Below, piece by piece: positions 15,625 through 22,886 of a DNA stretch of 64,000 nucleotides. Positions within the stretch are counted from its first letter, which is position 1. Each line of letters starts with the position of its first letter. The DNA comes from an uncultured Clostridia bacterium (GTDB lineage: Bacteria > Bacillota > Clostridia > Oscillospirales > Acutalibacteraceae), in contig CAMVEX010000010.1 in NCBI GenBank assembly GCA_947166625.1, forward strand, positions 18,774 to 82,773, written 5' to 3'. The notes beneath the pieces were generated by a model that did no database searches, was not told the origin of the DNA, and saw nothing but the letters and a program-made list of their open reading frames with translations. A program made the translations under genes and the position numbers.

Positions 15625-17628
15625 TTAATAAACCTCCCTGATTTTATTCATTATTGAATGCAGGCTTTCGTCTGCGTTTTTCCTGTAATATACCGGTATC
15701 TTGCCCACGGGCGCCTCGACCGCATAGAGGCCTCCCTTTAATTCTCTGCCCGTTGAGAGTTCTATCCATTCATCCCCGGGCAGATAGACCTGCCTGAGAG
15801 AAGCGCCTTTTTTTATCACCGGCGCCACAAGGATGTCTCTGCCGAGCAAATATTCATAGCTTTCTTCATAGGCTTTCTCTTCATCATAATAGAAGAAAAG
15901 CGGTCTGACGACGCCGACGCCCTTTTCGGCATTATACCTGACGGCATCTTTGATATAGGGCTTGAGAAGGGTGTGTATCTGCGCCATCTTTGTCTGATGA
16001 GAGAGCACCTCATCGCTCGCGTCAAACTGCGCGTTGAGATCGGGATTGTTGCCCTCGTGGCTTCTCATAAGGGGCGAAAAGGCGTTCATTTCGCACCAGC
16101 GCATATAAAGCTCCTCGCTCCTGCGCATTTTGCCGAAGGTGGTATATCCGCCGATATCCGAATGGCTCAAGCCGTAGCCGCTGCAGGTGAGCGAAAGCAT
16201 CGCGGGGATCACCGAGGGCAGGCCGTTATCGAGCGAAAAATCAACGTGATTGTCGCCGTTCCACATCATTGTGGAATATCTCGGGGTGGCGGAATGACCC
16301 GCTCTCGTAAAGAACATTATATCTCCGAGCCTGCCGGATTCCTCGATCGCCTCTCTGTTGAGCTGAGCCCATCTCGCGGGCCAGGTGTTATGGACGAGCT
16401 CGGGATCCTCGCCGCTGTAAAGCACGCAATCCGTCGGCAGATATTCGCCGAAATCCGCCATCCAGCCCGAAAGCCCGAAATCTATCATATTCTTTTTGAT
16501 AACGTTTTTGAGCCACTCCCACGCGTCGGGATTTGTAAAATCCACCATGGCGGCGGGGAAGGTCGTTATCGTGACATAATAATCCTTGCCCTCTTTATCC
16601 TTTACGCAGTAGCCCTTTTCGCTCGCCTCTTTATAAAGCGGCTTCTCTATGGCGAGGAAGGGGTTGCAGTAGCCCATCACGCGGATATTTTTTTCTTTTA
16701 ATTCCTCTATCGCTTTGTCGAGCCCGGGGTAAAGCTCTCTGTCCCACTCCCAGTTCCACATAAGCTGTTTGCCGAAGGCGGTGATCCTCCTGCCTTCCCA
16801 ATCCTGGATCCATACGCCGGCGACCTTCATGCCGCGGTCAAGGCAGGTCCTGACTTTATTCATCATTATTTCGGTGCCGCCCTGGATGCCGAGGATGGCG
16901 CCGTCATAAACCCAGTCCGGAAGCTCCGGCTGCCTGCCGAGGATCTCGGACAGATCGCTCACGGTATCCTCAAAGGTATCTCCGAAGCCGATGCAGAAAT
17001 TGTCGATACTGTCTATCTTCAATGTATGGAAATCGGGGTTGCGGAAATCGAATTCGCATCTCGCCGAGGTCTGCGAATGGAAATAATATTTTTTGCTTGA
17101 GAGAAAAGTGGGCTGGGCATAATATGTTTCATAATCCGAAAACTTATGCTTTTTATCCGAAATATCAATGCCGAATTTTATCTTGAGATATTTTTTGGAA
17201 ATCATTTTGGCATTCTGATGCTCGGCCACCCATACATTCACCTTCTGACCGCGCAGGTCAAATTCTGAAAAGGTCTCGCCGGTGCCGTAGATATGCTCAT
17301 CGGCTGTCGCGGGGATGCTGAATATCATCCGGTTATATGCGCCGAGCCCCTGAAACTCGGCGTAGATCCTGTTGCCCGAAGCGGTGAGGATCGCCTTGCC
17401 CTCGGTCATCGTCAGCTCGGCTACGCTCCCGTTGACGACGATTTTTTTAACGCTCAGAGGCTTATCCACAAAGGTTTTTTCTTTGATGGTAAAGCTGCCC
17501 CTTGTCATCGAATAGCTGTTTTTGCCGTAGCCCACGCGAAAGAGCTCTGCGCCGGTATAAATCTTATAAACACAGCGCCCGCCCCGCATCACGCTGAGGT
17601 CTTTATTCTGAAGTGAAAACTCGATCAT
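15625..17628 (-). CDS. sftG: GH31 alpha-glycosidase, probable sulfoquinovosidase (YihQ-like)
   Basis: 667 residues from ATG 17628 (a GTG two codons upstream is closer to the GAGG). It aligns over its length with E. coli YihQ as I remember it, with long shared blocks: DYDGAILGIQGGTE-like, SGWMADFGEYLPTD, ILFF/MFF..RAG, GDNHVDFSLD, SHSDIGGYTT, YLLGRDILVAPV. The nucleophile is Asp392 and the acid/base Asp459; their spacing of 67 equals that of YihQ. Trp291 and the Tyr of IGGYTT match YihQ sulfonate-site residues, but the position of YihQ Arg301 is Gln288 here. No signal peptide, so it acts on imported sulfoquinovosides. First gene of the cluster. Confidence 0.88.
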   Translation of the reverse strand: MIEFSLQNKDLSVMRGGRCVYKIYTGAELFRVGYGKNSYSMTRGSFTIKEKTFVDKPLSVKKIVVNGSVAELTMTEGKAILTASGNRIYAEFQGLGAYNRMIFSIPATADEHIYGTGETFSEFDLRGQKVNVWVAEHQNAKMISKKYLKIKFGIDISDKKHKFSDYETYYAQPTFLSSKKYYFHSQTSARCEFDFRNPDFHTLKIDSIDNFCIGFGDTFEDTVSDLSEILGRQPELPDWVYDGAILGIQGGTEIMMNKVRTCLDRGMKVAGVWIQDWEGRRITAFGKQLMWNWEWDRELYPGLDKAIEELKEKNIRVMGYCNPFLAIEKPLYKEASEKGYCVKDKEGKDYYVTITTFPAAMVDFTNPDAWEWLKNVIKKNMIDFGLSGWMADFGEYLPTDCVLYSGEDPELVHNTWPARWAQLNREAIEESGRLGDIMFFTRAGHSATPRYSTMMWNGDNHVDFSLDNGLPSVIPAMLSLTCSGYGLSHSDIGGYTTFGKMRRSEELYMRWCEMNAFSPLMRSHEGNNPDLNAQFDASDEVLSHQTKMAQIHTLLKPYIKDAVRYNAEKGVGVVRPLFFYYDEEKAYEESYEYLLGRDILVAPVIKKGASLRQVYLPGDEWIELSTGRELKGGLYAVEAPVGKIPVYYRKNADESLHSIMNKIREVY

Positions 17629-17660
17629 ACGCACACTACCTCATTTTAATTATCCTTATT

Positions 17661-17689
17661 ATTCTACACCGATTATGCAAAAATTGCAA
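17661..17689 (-). promoter_or_regulatory. Promoter of the sulfoquinovose cluster
   Basis: Minus strand: TTGCAA (17689-17684), 17 bases, TAGAAT (17666-17661), with TG directly before the -10. The predicted start is near 17654, about 25 bases before the start codon. No regulator gene lies in the cluster, so what controls it is not visible. Confidence 0.65.
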
Positions 17690-17808
17690 TATAAAAATCG
17701 TGAGGATCGGCTTATGGCGAATATAAAATGACCGCCCGGATCGACGCATTTTGCCTGAAAAGCTTTCATTTTTGAAAATTATTCGAGTTTCGGTACCAAC
17801 ACTCCGAA

Positions 17809-17854
17809 AATTTTGTTCGATACTGTTGACAATTTCGTTCGATTTATATATAAT
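17809..17854 (+). promoter_or_regulatory. Promoter and probable operator of the toxin-antitoxin pair
   Basis: TTGACA (17826-17831), 17 bases, TATAAT (17849-17854): a perfect consensus promoter. Two near-identical direct repeats flank and overlap its -35 region: AATTTTGTTCGATA (17809-17822) and AATTTCGTTCGATT (17831-17844), 22 bases apart, about two helical turns. This is the arrangement expected for autorepression by the antitoxin complex. Confidence 0.75.
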
Positions 17855-17876
17855 AATCGTGAAAGGAGATGATATT

Positions 17877-18092
17877 ATGTCAATTACCGCAACAGAGCTT
17901 AAAATGAATCTTGCAAAGTATCTGCTTATGGCATCCACTCAGGATATTTATGTGACCAAAAATGGAAAAGTTATCGCCAAGCTCACAAGCCCCTATCAGG
18001 ATAAAGTGGGGATTGCCGAATCGCTGATAGGCATAATACCGGGCGATGTCTCCCTCAATGAAGTCAAAGAAGAGAGGCTTTCCGAAATATGA
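17877..18092 (+). CDS. Phd/YefM-type antitoxin
   Basis: 71 residues. ATG 17877 is chosen because AAAGGAGATGAT lies directly upstream; longer frames have no binding site and read through the promoter. The N-terminal half is the Phd/YefM DNA-binding fold (SITATELKMNLAKYL...VTKNGKVIAKLTSP). The acidic C-terminal tail (SLNEVKEERLSEI) would wrap the toxin. Its stop overlaps the start of the PIN-domain gene by 4 bases (ATGA). It should neutralise the toxin and repress the shared promoter through the two direct repeats. Confidence 0.85.
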   Translation: MSITATELKMNLAKYLLMASTQDIYVTKNGKVIAKLTSPYQDKVGIAESLIGIIPGDVSLNEVKEERLSEI

Positions 18093-18505
18093 CGGTTTTG
18101 TTTGACACCTGTGTTCTGATAGATTCTCTTCAAGACCGAAAACCGTTTTCGGAGGATTCCAACAGATTGCTGCTAGCGGTCGCGAGGGAAGAGATCAAAG
18201 GATATATCAGCGCCAAATCAGTCGCGGATATATATTATCTCATGCACAAAACAACTCACAGCGACGAAAAGACAAGAGATATTCTCTCTAAAATATTTTC
18301 TCTGTTTCATATCTCGGATGTTACCGCATCCGACTGTCTCGGCGCATTGACTTCGGAAATTTCCGATTATGAAGACGCGATTCTCGCGGAATCGGCGGCG
18401 CGCGCCAAATTTGACTGTATCGTTACGAGAAACGCACCCGATTTCAAAAAATCATCCGTCAAAACCGTTTCGCCCGCTGAACTGGTCGGAATAATAACCG
18501 CCTGA
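18089..18505 (+). CDS. PIN-domain toxin (VapC-like ribonuclease)
   Basis: 138 residues with the PIN acidic pattern: LFDTCVLIDSL (Asp6) at the N-terminus, SAKSVADIYYLM in the middle, DYEDAILAESA and CIVTRNAPDF near the end. These supply the three to four acidic residues that hold Mg2+ in VapC-type RNases, which cut tRNA or rRNA. It overlaps the antitoxin gene by 4 bases, giving a classic bicistronic toxin-antitoxin module. It lies between two unrelated operons and has no visible mobile element beside it. Target RNA unknown. Confidence 0.87.
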   Translation: MTVLFDTCVLIDSLQDRKPFSEDSNRLLLAVAREEIKGYISAKSVADIYYLMHKTTHSDEKTRDILSKIFSLFHISDVTASDCLGALTSEISDYEDAILAESAARAKFDCIVTRNAPDFKKSSVKTVSPAELVGIITA

Positions 18506-18528
18506 ATCTTTCCGAAAGAGGACTTTTT

Positions 18529-20385
18529 ATGTATCCCGAAATTCTTGATAAATATCTCATGAAAGTGCAGAAGCCGGGCAGATATGTCGGCGGCGAGCTT
18601 AACAGCATAGTAAAGCGGCGCGAAGATGTGGATATATCATACGCTTTCTGCTTCCCCGACACTTATGAAATAGGTATGTCGCATCTCGGCATGAAGATAC
18701 TCTATTCTCTCGTGAATGCGAGGGATGACGCGAGGTGCGAGAGGGTCTTTGCGCCCGACACCGATATGGAGGCGATAATGAGAGAGCATAATATCCCTCT
18801 CTACGCCCTCGAAAGCGGCGAGCCCATACGCGATTTTGATATTATCGGATTCACCATGCAGTATGAGCTCAGCTACACCAATGTGCTCAATATGCTCGAT
18901 CTCGCGGGTCTGCCCGTGAGAAGCGGGGAGCGCGCCGCTCTCACCCCGATAGTTATCGCCGGCGGCACCTGCGTTTGCAATTCGGAGCCCATGGCGGATT
19001 TCTTTGATATTACCCTGCCCGGTGACGGCGAGGAGGTCACAAACGAGCTTATCGACCTGCTCAAAGAATACAAGGCGAAGGGCGCGTCGAAGCGCGATTT
19101 TCTCATCGCCGCCGCTCAGATCCCGGGCGTTTATGTCCCCTCTCTCTATGAGGTGGAATATAATGATGACTGCACCGTAAGATCCGTCACCCCCACCTGC
19201 GGAGCGCCCGAAAAGGTGATCAAGCGGAATGTTGCCGACCTCGATAAAATGTTCGCCCCCGAAAAATTCGTGGTGCCGTTTCTCGAAACGGTGTTTGACA
19301 GGACGACCGTCGAGATATTCAGAGGATGTATCAGAGGATGCAGATTCTGCCAGGCGGGTTTTCTTTCGCGCCCGCTCAGAGAAAAATCGCCCGCAGAGGT
19401 CGAGAGGCAGTGCCGCGCGATTTGCGAGAGCAGCGGATATGACGAGATCTCGCTCTGCTCGCTGAGCACGAGCGACTATAAGGGGCTTGAGGAGCTGCTC
19501 ACGAATATGCTCCCCTGGGCGGATGAAAACAGCATAAATGTCGCCCTCCCCTCCCTGCGCATAGATAATTTCCCCAAAGAGCTTATGGAAAAGCTGAATA
19601 CCGTCCGCCGCAGCGGCCTTACCTTCGCTCCCGAGGCGGGCACTCAGCGCCTTCGCGATGTGATAAACAAAAATATTTATGAGAAGGATATACTCTCGAC
19701 CGCGGCTCAGGCATTCGCCGGCGGATGGACTGCCGTCAAGCTCTATTTTATGATAGGCCTGCCGACCGAAACAAATGAGGATATCAAGGGCATAGCCGAC
19801 CTCGCGCAGGCGGTCGTTGATGAATTTTATCACTGCGAAAACAAGCCGAAGGGCAAGAGCGTGAACGTGAATATCTCTCTCGCCTCGCTCGTTCCGAAGC
19901 CGTTCACCCCGTTTCAGTGGGAGGCGCAGGATAAGCCCGATGTGCTTATCGAAAAGCAGGATTATCTGCTCTCATGCATCAGGACAAGAAAAGTCCAGCT
20001 CTCGCGCCATGTGCCGTGGACGAGCTTCCTTGAGGGAGTGTTCGCCAGGGGCGACAGACGGCTCGGCAAAGTTATCGAAACCGCGTGGCGCAAAGGCTGC
20101 CATTTTGACAGTTGGGAGGAGCATCTCGACCGCGAAAAATGGATGCAGAGCTTTGAAGAATGCGGCATTGACCCGTTCTTTTACACCGCAAGGGTGAGAA
20201 GCGTTGACGAGGTGCTTCCGTGGGATCACATGGATTACGGGGTCACCAAAAAATTCCTCATAAACGAATATCATAAGGCTCACAGAGGCGAAACTACGCC
20301 GAGCTGCCGCGAAAAATGCTCAAACTGCGGGGCGGCAAGGCTGAACGGAGGTGTATGCAATGAATTCCGTAAGACTGTGGTATAA
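18529..20385 (+). CDS. B12-binding radical SAM protein (TIGR03960 family)
   Basis: 618 residues. An N-terminal cobalamin-binding-like Rossmann domain (about 1-200; CFPDTYEIGMSHLG, VIAGGTCVCNSEPMADF) is followed by a radical SAM barrel with the 4Fe-4S motif RGCIRGCRFCQAG (CxxxCxxC). The C-terminus has a further Cys cluster (PSCREKCSNCGAAR). Proteins of this type are always next to a small DUF2344/TIGR03936 partner and near ribosomal protein or RNase E/G genes, which suggests an RNA or ribosome modification, but the reaction is not known to me. AAGAGGAC precedes ATG 18529. Its 3' end overlaps the partner gene by 26 bases. Confidence 0.88.
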   Translation: MYPEILDKYLMKVQKPGRYVGGELNSIVKRREDVDISYAFCFPDTYEIGMSHLGMKILYSLVNARDDARCERVFAPDTDMEAIMREHNIPLYALESGEPIRDFDIIGFTMQYELSYTNVLNMLDLAGLPVRSGERAALTPIVIAGGTCVCNSEPMADFFDITLPGDGEEVTNELIDLLKEYKAKGASKRDFLIAAAQIPGVYVPSLYEVEYNDDCTVRSVTPTCGAPEKVIKRNVADLDKMFAPEKFVVPFLETVFDRTTVEIFRGCIRGCRFCQAGFLSRPLREKSPAEVERQCRAICESSGYDEISLCSLSTSDYKGLEELLTNMLPWADENSINVALPSLRIDNFPKELMEKLNTVRRSGLTFAPEAGTQRLRDVINKNIYEKDILSTAAQAFAGGWTAVKLYFMIGLPTETNEDIKGIADLAQAVVDEFYHCENKPKGKSVNVNISLASLVPKPFTPFQWEAQDKPDVLIEKQDYLLSCIRTRKVQLSRHVPWTSFLEGVFARGDRRLGKVIETAWRKGCHFDSWEEHLDREKWMQSFEECGIDPFFYTARVRSVDEVLPWDHMDYGVTKKFLINEYHKAHRGETTPSCREKCSNCGAARLNGGVCNEFRKTVV

Positions 20386-21022
20386 AAAATCGGGGCTTGT
20401 CATCTACACCTCTCATCTCGATATGAACAGATGCTTCACCAGAGCCGTCAGGCGCGCCGGGATCCCTCTCTGGTACACCGAGGGATTCAATCCCCACCCC
20501 TATATCACCTTCCTGCTTCCCCTGCCGCTCGGTCAGGGCGGGGAGAGAGAGCCGATAGATATAAGGCTCGAGAAAGAGATCCCGTTTGAAGAGATAAAGA
20601 GCCGCCTCAATTCCGTCCTGCCCGAAGGGCTTGAGATCGTCGATGTGACCGAAGCGGTAAATAAGGTCCATCTCATCACCCACGCGCGCTATCTCATCGA
20701 GATCGGATTTGAAAACGATGGCGAGGCGGAGGGCTTTGCGGCGGGAGCGCAGAGCGTGATTGATTCCGGAATACTCAATGCGCAAAAGCGCTCAAAGCGA
20801 GGCATAAACACGGTCAATCTCTGCGAATTCGTCGATTCATTCTCAGCCGTAAACGACGGCGCGGCGGTCAGGATAGATACCGTCCTCGCGACGGGGACTC
20901 AAAAAAATCTGAATGCGGGGCTGCTCATCGACGCTCTCTGCGGAGAATTCGGCGCCGAAGCCGAAAAAATCTCCATACTCAGAAAAGAAATATATATGGA
21001 TAATAAAATAATTTTTGAATAA
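20360..21022 (+). CDS. Radical-SAM-associated DUF2344 protein (TIGR03936 family)
   Basis: 220 residues from ATG 20360, which has GGAGG 8 bases upstream; a GTG at 20351 overlaps that site and is rejected. The N-terminus has the family pattern VRLWYKKSGLVIYTSHLDMNR and ERFTRAVRRAGIPLWYTEGF-like segments with HPYITFLLPLPLG. It is the dedicated partner of the radical SAM protein encoded just before and translationally overlaps it. The biochemical role is unknown; a shared RNA-modification task is inferred from the constant pairing and from the rplS gene next door. Confidence 0.85.
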   Translation: MNSVRLWYKKSGLVIYTSHLDMNRCFTRAVRRAGIPLWYTEGFNPHPYITFLLPLPLGQGGEREPIDIRLEKEIPFEEIKSRLNSVLPEGLEIVDVTEAVNKVHLITHARYLIEIGFENDGEAEGFAAGAQSVIDSGILNAQKRSKRGINTVNLCEFVDSFSAVNDGAAVRIDTVLATGTQKNLNAGLLIDALCGEFGAEAEKISILRKEIYMDNKIIFE

Positions 21023-21035
21023 CTTAAAAAAATAC

Positions 21036-21064
21036 TTGCATTTTATAAAATACTGTGATATATT
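21036..21064 (+). promoter_or_regulatory. Extended -10 promoter of the rplS operon
   Basis: TTGCAT (21036-21041), 17 bases ending TGA, TATATT (21059-21064). TG one base before the -10 makes it an extended type. It starts a leader of about 130 bases before rplS. Confidence 0.7.
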
Positions 21065-21069
21065 TATAC

Positions 21070-21199
21070 AGCATTTCGTCCGTCATTAGGGCGTCCGGTC
21101 CGCCGGATACTGCGAAGACGGGATTTAATTTGAAAATTAAAACGGGTGGTCCTCTGGCGCTTGAGCTACGAACATCTGAAAAAAACGGAGGTTATTCAA
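21070..21199 (+). ncRNA. Structured leader of rplS (candidate L19 leader)
   Basis: Between the promoter and ATG 21200 lie two clean hairpins: TCCGG-TCCG-CCGGA (21094-21107) and TTTAATT-TGAA-AATTAAA (21124-21141), then a GC-rich stretch and the CGGAGG site. Ribosomal protein L19 autoregulatory leaders are known in Firmicutes. I cannot match this one to that consensus by eye, so it stays a candidate. Confidence 0.4.
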
Positions 21200-21544
21200 A
21201 TGGATGCACTCAAACTCATCGCGCAGGATTCACTCAAAGAAGAAGTACCGGTAATCGAAATCGGCGACACCGTTAAGGTATCGGTCAGAGTCCGCGAGGG
21301 CGAAAAATCAAGAATCCAGATTTTCGAGGGAACAGTTATCGCTCGTAAGGGTTCCGGAATTTCCGAAACCTTCACCGTCCGCCGCGTATCTTACGGCGTA
21401 GGCGTTGAAAGAGTATTCCCGATTCATTCCCCCAATGTTGCAGGCGTTCAGGTCGTCAGACACGGCCGCGTTCGCAGAAGCAAGCTCTATTATCTTCGTG
21501 ACAGAGTCGGCAAGGCAGCAAAGGTCAAGGAACAGATCAGATAA
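21200..21544 (+). CDS. rplS: Ribosomal protein L19
   Basis: 114 residues from ATG 21200 (CGGAGG 8 bases upstream), the usual L19 length. Family motifs are plain: [52 protein letters not shown] and [12 protein letters not shown]19 sits at the 30S-50S interface. It opens the operon rplS-lepB-lepB-rbgA-capA-rnhB-yraN, a common Firmicute arrangement, and has a structured leader that may carry autogenous control. Confidence 0.97.
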   Translation: MDALKLIAQDSLKEEVPVIEIGDTVKVSVRVREGEKSRIQIFEGTVIARKGSGISETFTVRRVSYGVGVERVFPIHSPNVAGVQVVRHGRVRRSKLYYLRDRVGKAAKVKEQIR

Positions 21545-21617
21545 CAAATCATTTGAGGGGTGTAGCAATTTTGATTGTTGCACCTTTCTTGTTTACGCGG
21601 TCAAAGGTGGTGAAACG

Positions 21618-22205
21618 GTGAAGCGGCAGATAGATGTCTATTATGTGCTTTTCCCCGAAAAAGCATCAAAATTTCATATCGGTATCTTTGAAACGGTGGA
21701 TTCTCTCAAGGGAGCCATTATAGCCGTATTCATCGTATTCTGCCTCGTCTTCCGTGCGGTCGGGGTCAGCGGGACCTCAATGGTGCCCACCCTCAATGAC
21801 GGAGACTGGCTCGCCATCACCGGCATCACCGCAGATCTCAGGCACGGCGATATCGTGGTCGTGACCCAGCCATGGAACAGAAATATCCCGATCATAAAGA
21901 GGGTAATCGGGCTCCCCGGCGATACGATATTCATTGATTTTGAAAACGGGATTGTCTATCGCAACGGCGAGATGCTCAGCGAGCCTTATATCGCGGAGCC
22001 GACCCATAAATATTATGACGTCGAATTCCCGCTCACGGTGCCGGAGGGCAAGATTTTCGCCATGGGCGATAACAGAAACGATTCGCTTGACAGCCGTTCG
22101 TCTCAGATAGGTCTGATAGATGAGAGATATGTGCTCGGCAGAGTGTTTTTCAGATTTTTTGAAGATACGGGCTTTTTAAGCAGAGCAGATAAGGAGGCAG
22201 AATGA
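21618..22205 (+). CDS. lepB: Signal peptidase I (first copy)
   Basis: 195 residues. The start is GTG 21618, 8 bases after AAAGGTGG; a longer open frame runs back through rplS but has no site of its own. One membrane anchor (about residues 28-48, AIIAVFIVFCLVFRAVG) is followed by the S26 peptidase box with Ser54 (SGTSMVPTL), the catalytic Lys94 (IIKRVIGLPGD) and GDNRNDSLDSR. It removes signal peptides of secreted proteins on the outer face. It overlaps the second lepB by 4 bases. Confidence 0.93.
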   Translation: MKRQIDVYYVLFPEKASKFHIGIFETVDSLKGAIIAVFIVFCLVFRAVGVSGTSMVPTLNDGDWLAITGITADLRHGDIVVVTQPWNRNIPIIKRVIGLPGDTIFIDFENGIVYRNGEMLSEPYIAEPTHKYYDVEFPLTVPEGKIFAMGDNRNDSLDSRSSQIGLIDERYVLGRVFFRFFEDTGFLSRADKEAE

Positions 22206-22885
22206 TGGATGAATATAACCGCGACGAATTCAACGCCGAAGCCGAAAACACTTCGGTCGCCGTAAGCGAAGTGGAAGAAGAAACGGAAAACGCCCGAAGG
22301 ATCCTCGCAGAGAGCGAAGAGCCCGTTTCATTAAAGCCGAAAGAAAAAACTTCGGCTCTTTCGGGATTATTCGATCTTGTCTCGATATTCGCCTCCGCAG
22401 CCATCATAGTGGCGATAGCCTTCATCTTCTTTTTCCGCACCGTGGGAGTTGACGGAAGCTCAATGTATCCCACCCTTCACGACCGCGACAGGATCATCCT
22501 TTCCGCATTCATCACCAAGCCGGAATACGGCGATATAGTCGTCACCTGCCAGCCCTCCGCATACAGTTACATCGAATCCACGCTTGTCAAAAGAGTTATC
22601 GCCACCGAGGGGCAGACCGTGGATATAGATTTCACAAAGGGCATCGTCTATGTGGACGGCAAAGCTCTCGATGAGCCTTATGTCAACGAGCCGACTTATG
22701 ATGATGAATCCTTCTCGGGCCCGGTCACCGTGCCGGAAGGCTACGTTTTCGTAATGGGAGATAACAGAAACGCCTCCACCGACAGCCGCGATTACAGGGT
22801 CGGCTTTATCAGGGAGGATTACATAATGGGCAAGGCGCTTTTCAGGATCGCCCCGCTCGGCAAATTCAAGCTGGAAAGATATTAA
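22202..22885 (+). CDS. lepB: Signal peptidase I (second copy)
   Basis: 227 residues; two adjacent ATGs (22202, 22205) follow AAGGAGG. It differs from the first copy by an acidic N-terminal extension of about 55 residues (EAENTSVAVSEVEEETENA) before its membrane helix (about 60-80). The catalytic Ser87 (DGSSMYPTL) and Lys130 (LVKRVIATEG) and the GDNRNASTDSR box are intact. Two tandem paralogues of type I signal peptidase are common in Gram-positives and fit a genome with many large secreted proteins. The extension could tune substrate choice or binding partners. Confidence 0.93.
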   Translation: MMDEYNRDEFNAEAENTSVAVSEVEEETENARRILAESEEPVSLKPKEKTSALSGLFDLVSIFASAAIIVAIAFIFFFRTVGVDGSSMYPTLHDRDRIILSAFITKPEYGDIVVTCQPSAYSYIESTLVKRVIATEGQTVDIDFTKGIVYVDGKALDEPYVNEPTYDDESFSGPVTVPEGYVFVMGDNRNASTDSRDYRVGFIREDYIMGKALFRIAPLGKFKLERY

Positions 22886-22886
22886 A

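Noticed and set aside
17661..17690. TTGCAA and TATGCAA motifs before the sulfoquinovose cluster as a catabolite-control (cre) or other operator
   Set aside because: They do not match the cre consensus and TTGCAA is accounted for as the -35 box; not enough pattern to claim an operator.
18637..19833. Minus-strand open frame of 398 codons
   Set aside because: Antisense to the radical SAM gene, whose motifs are intact; no start signal and no family resemblance.
21405..21617. N-terminal extension of the first signal peptidase
   Set aside because: It lies in another frame of rplS; GTG 21618 has a good ribosome binding site and gives a normal signal peptidase length.
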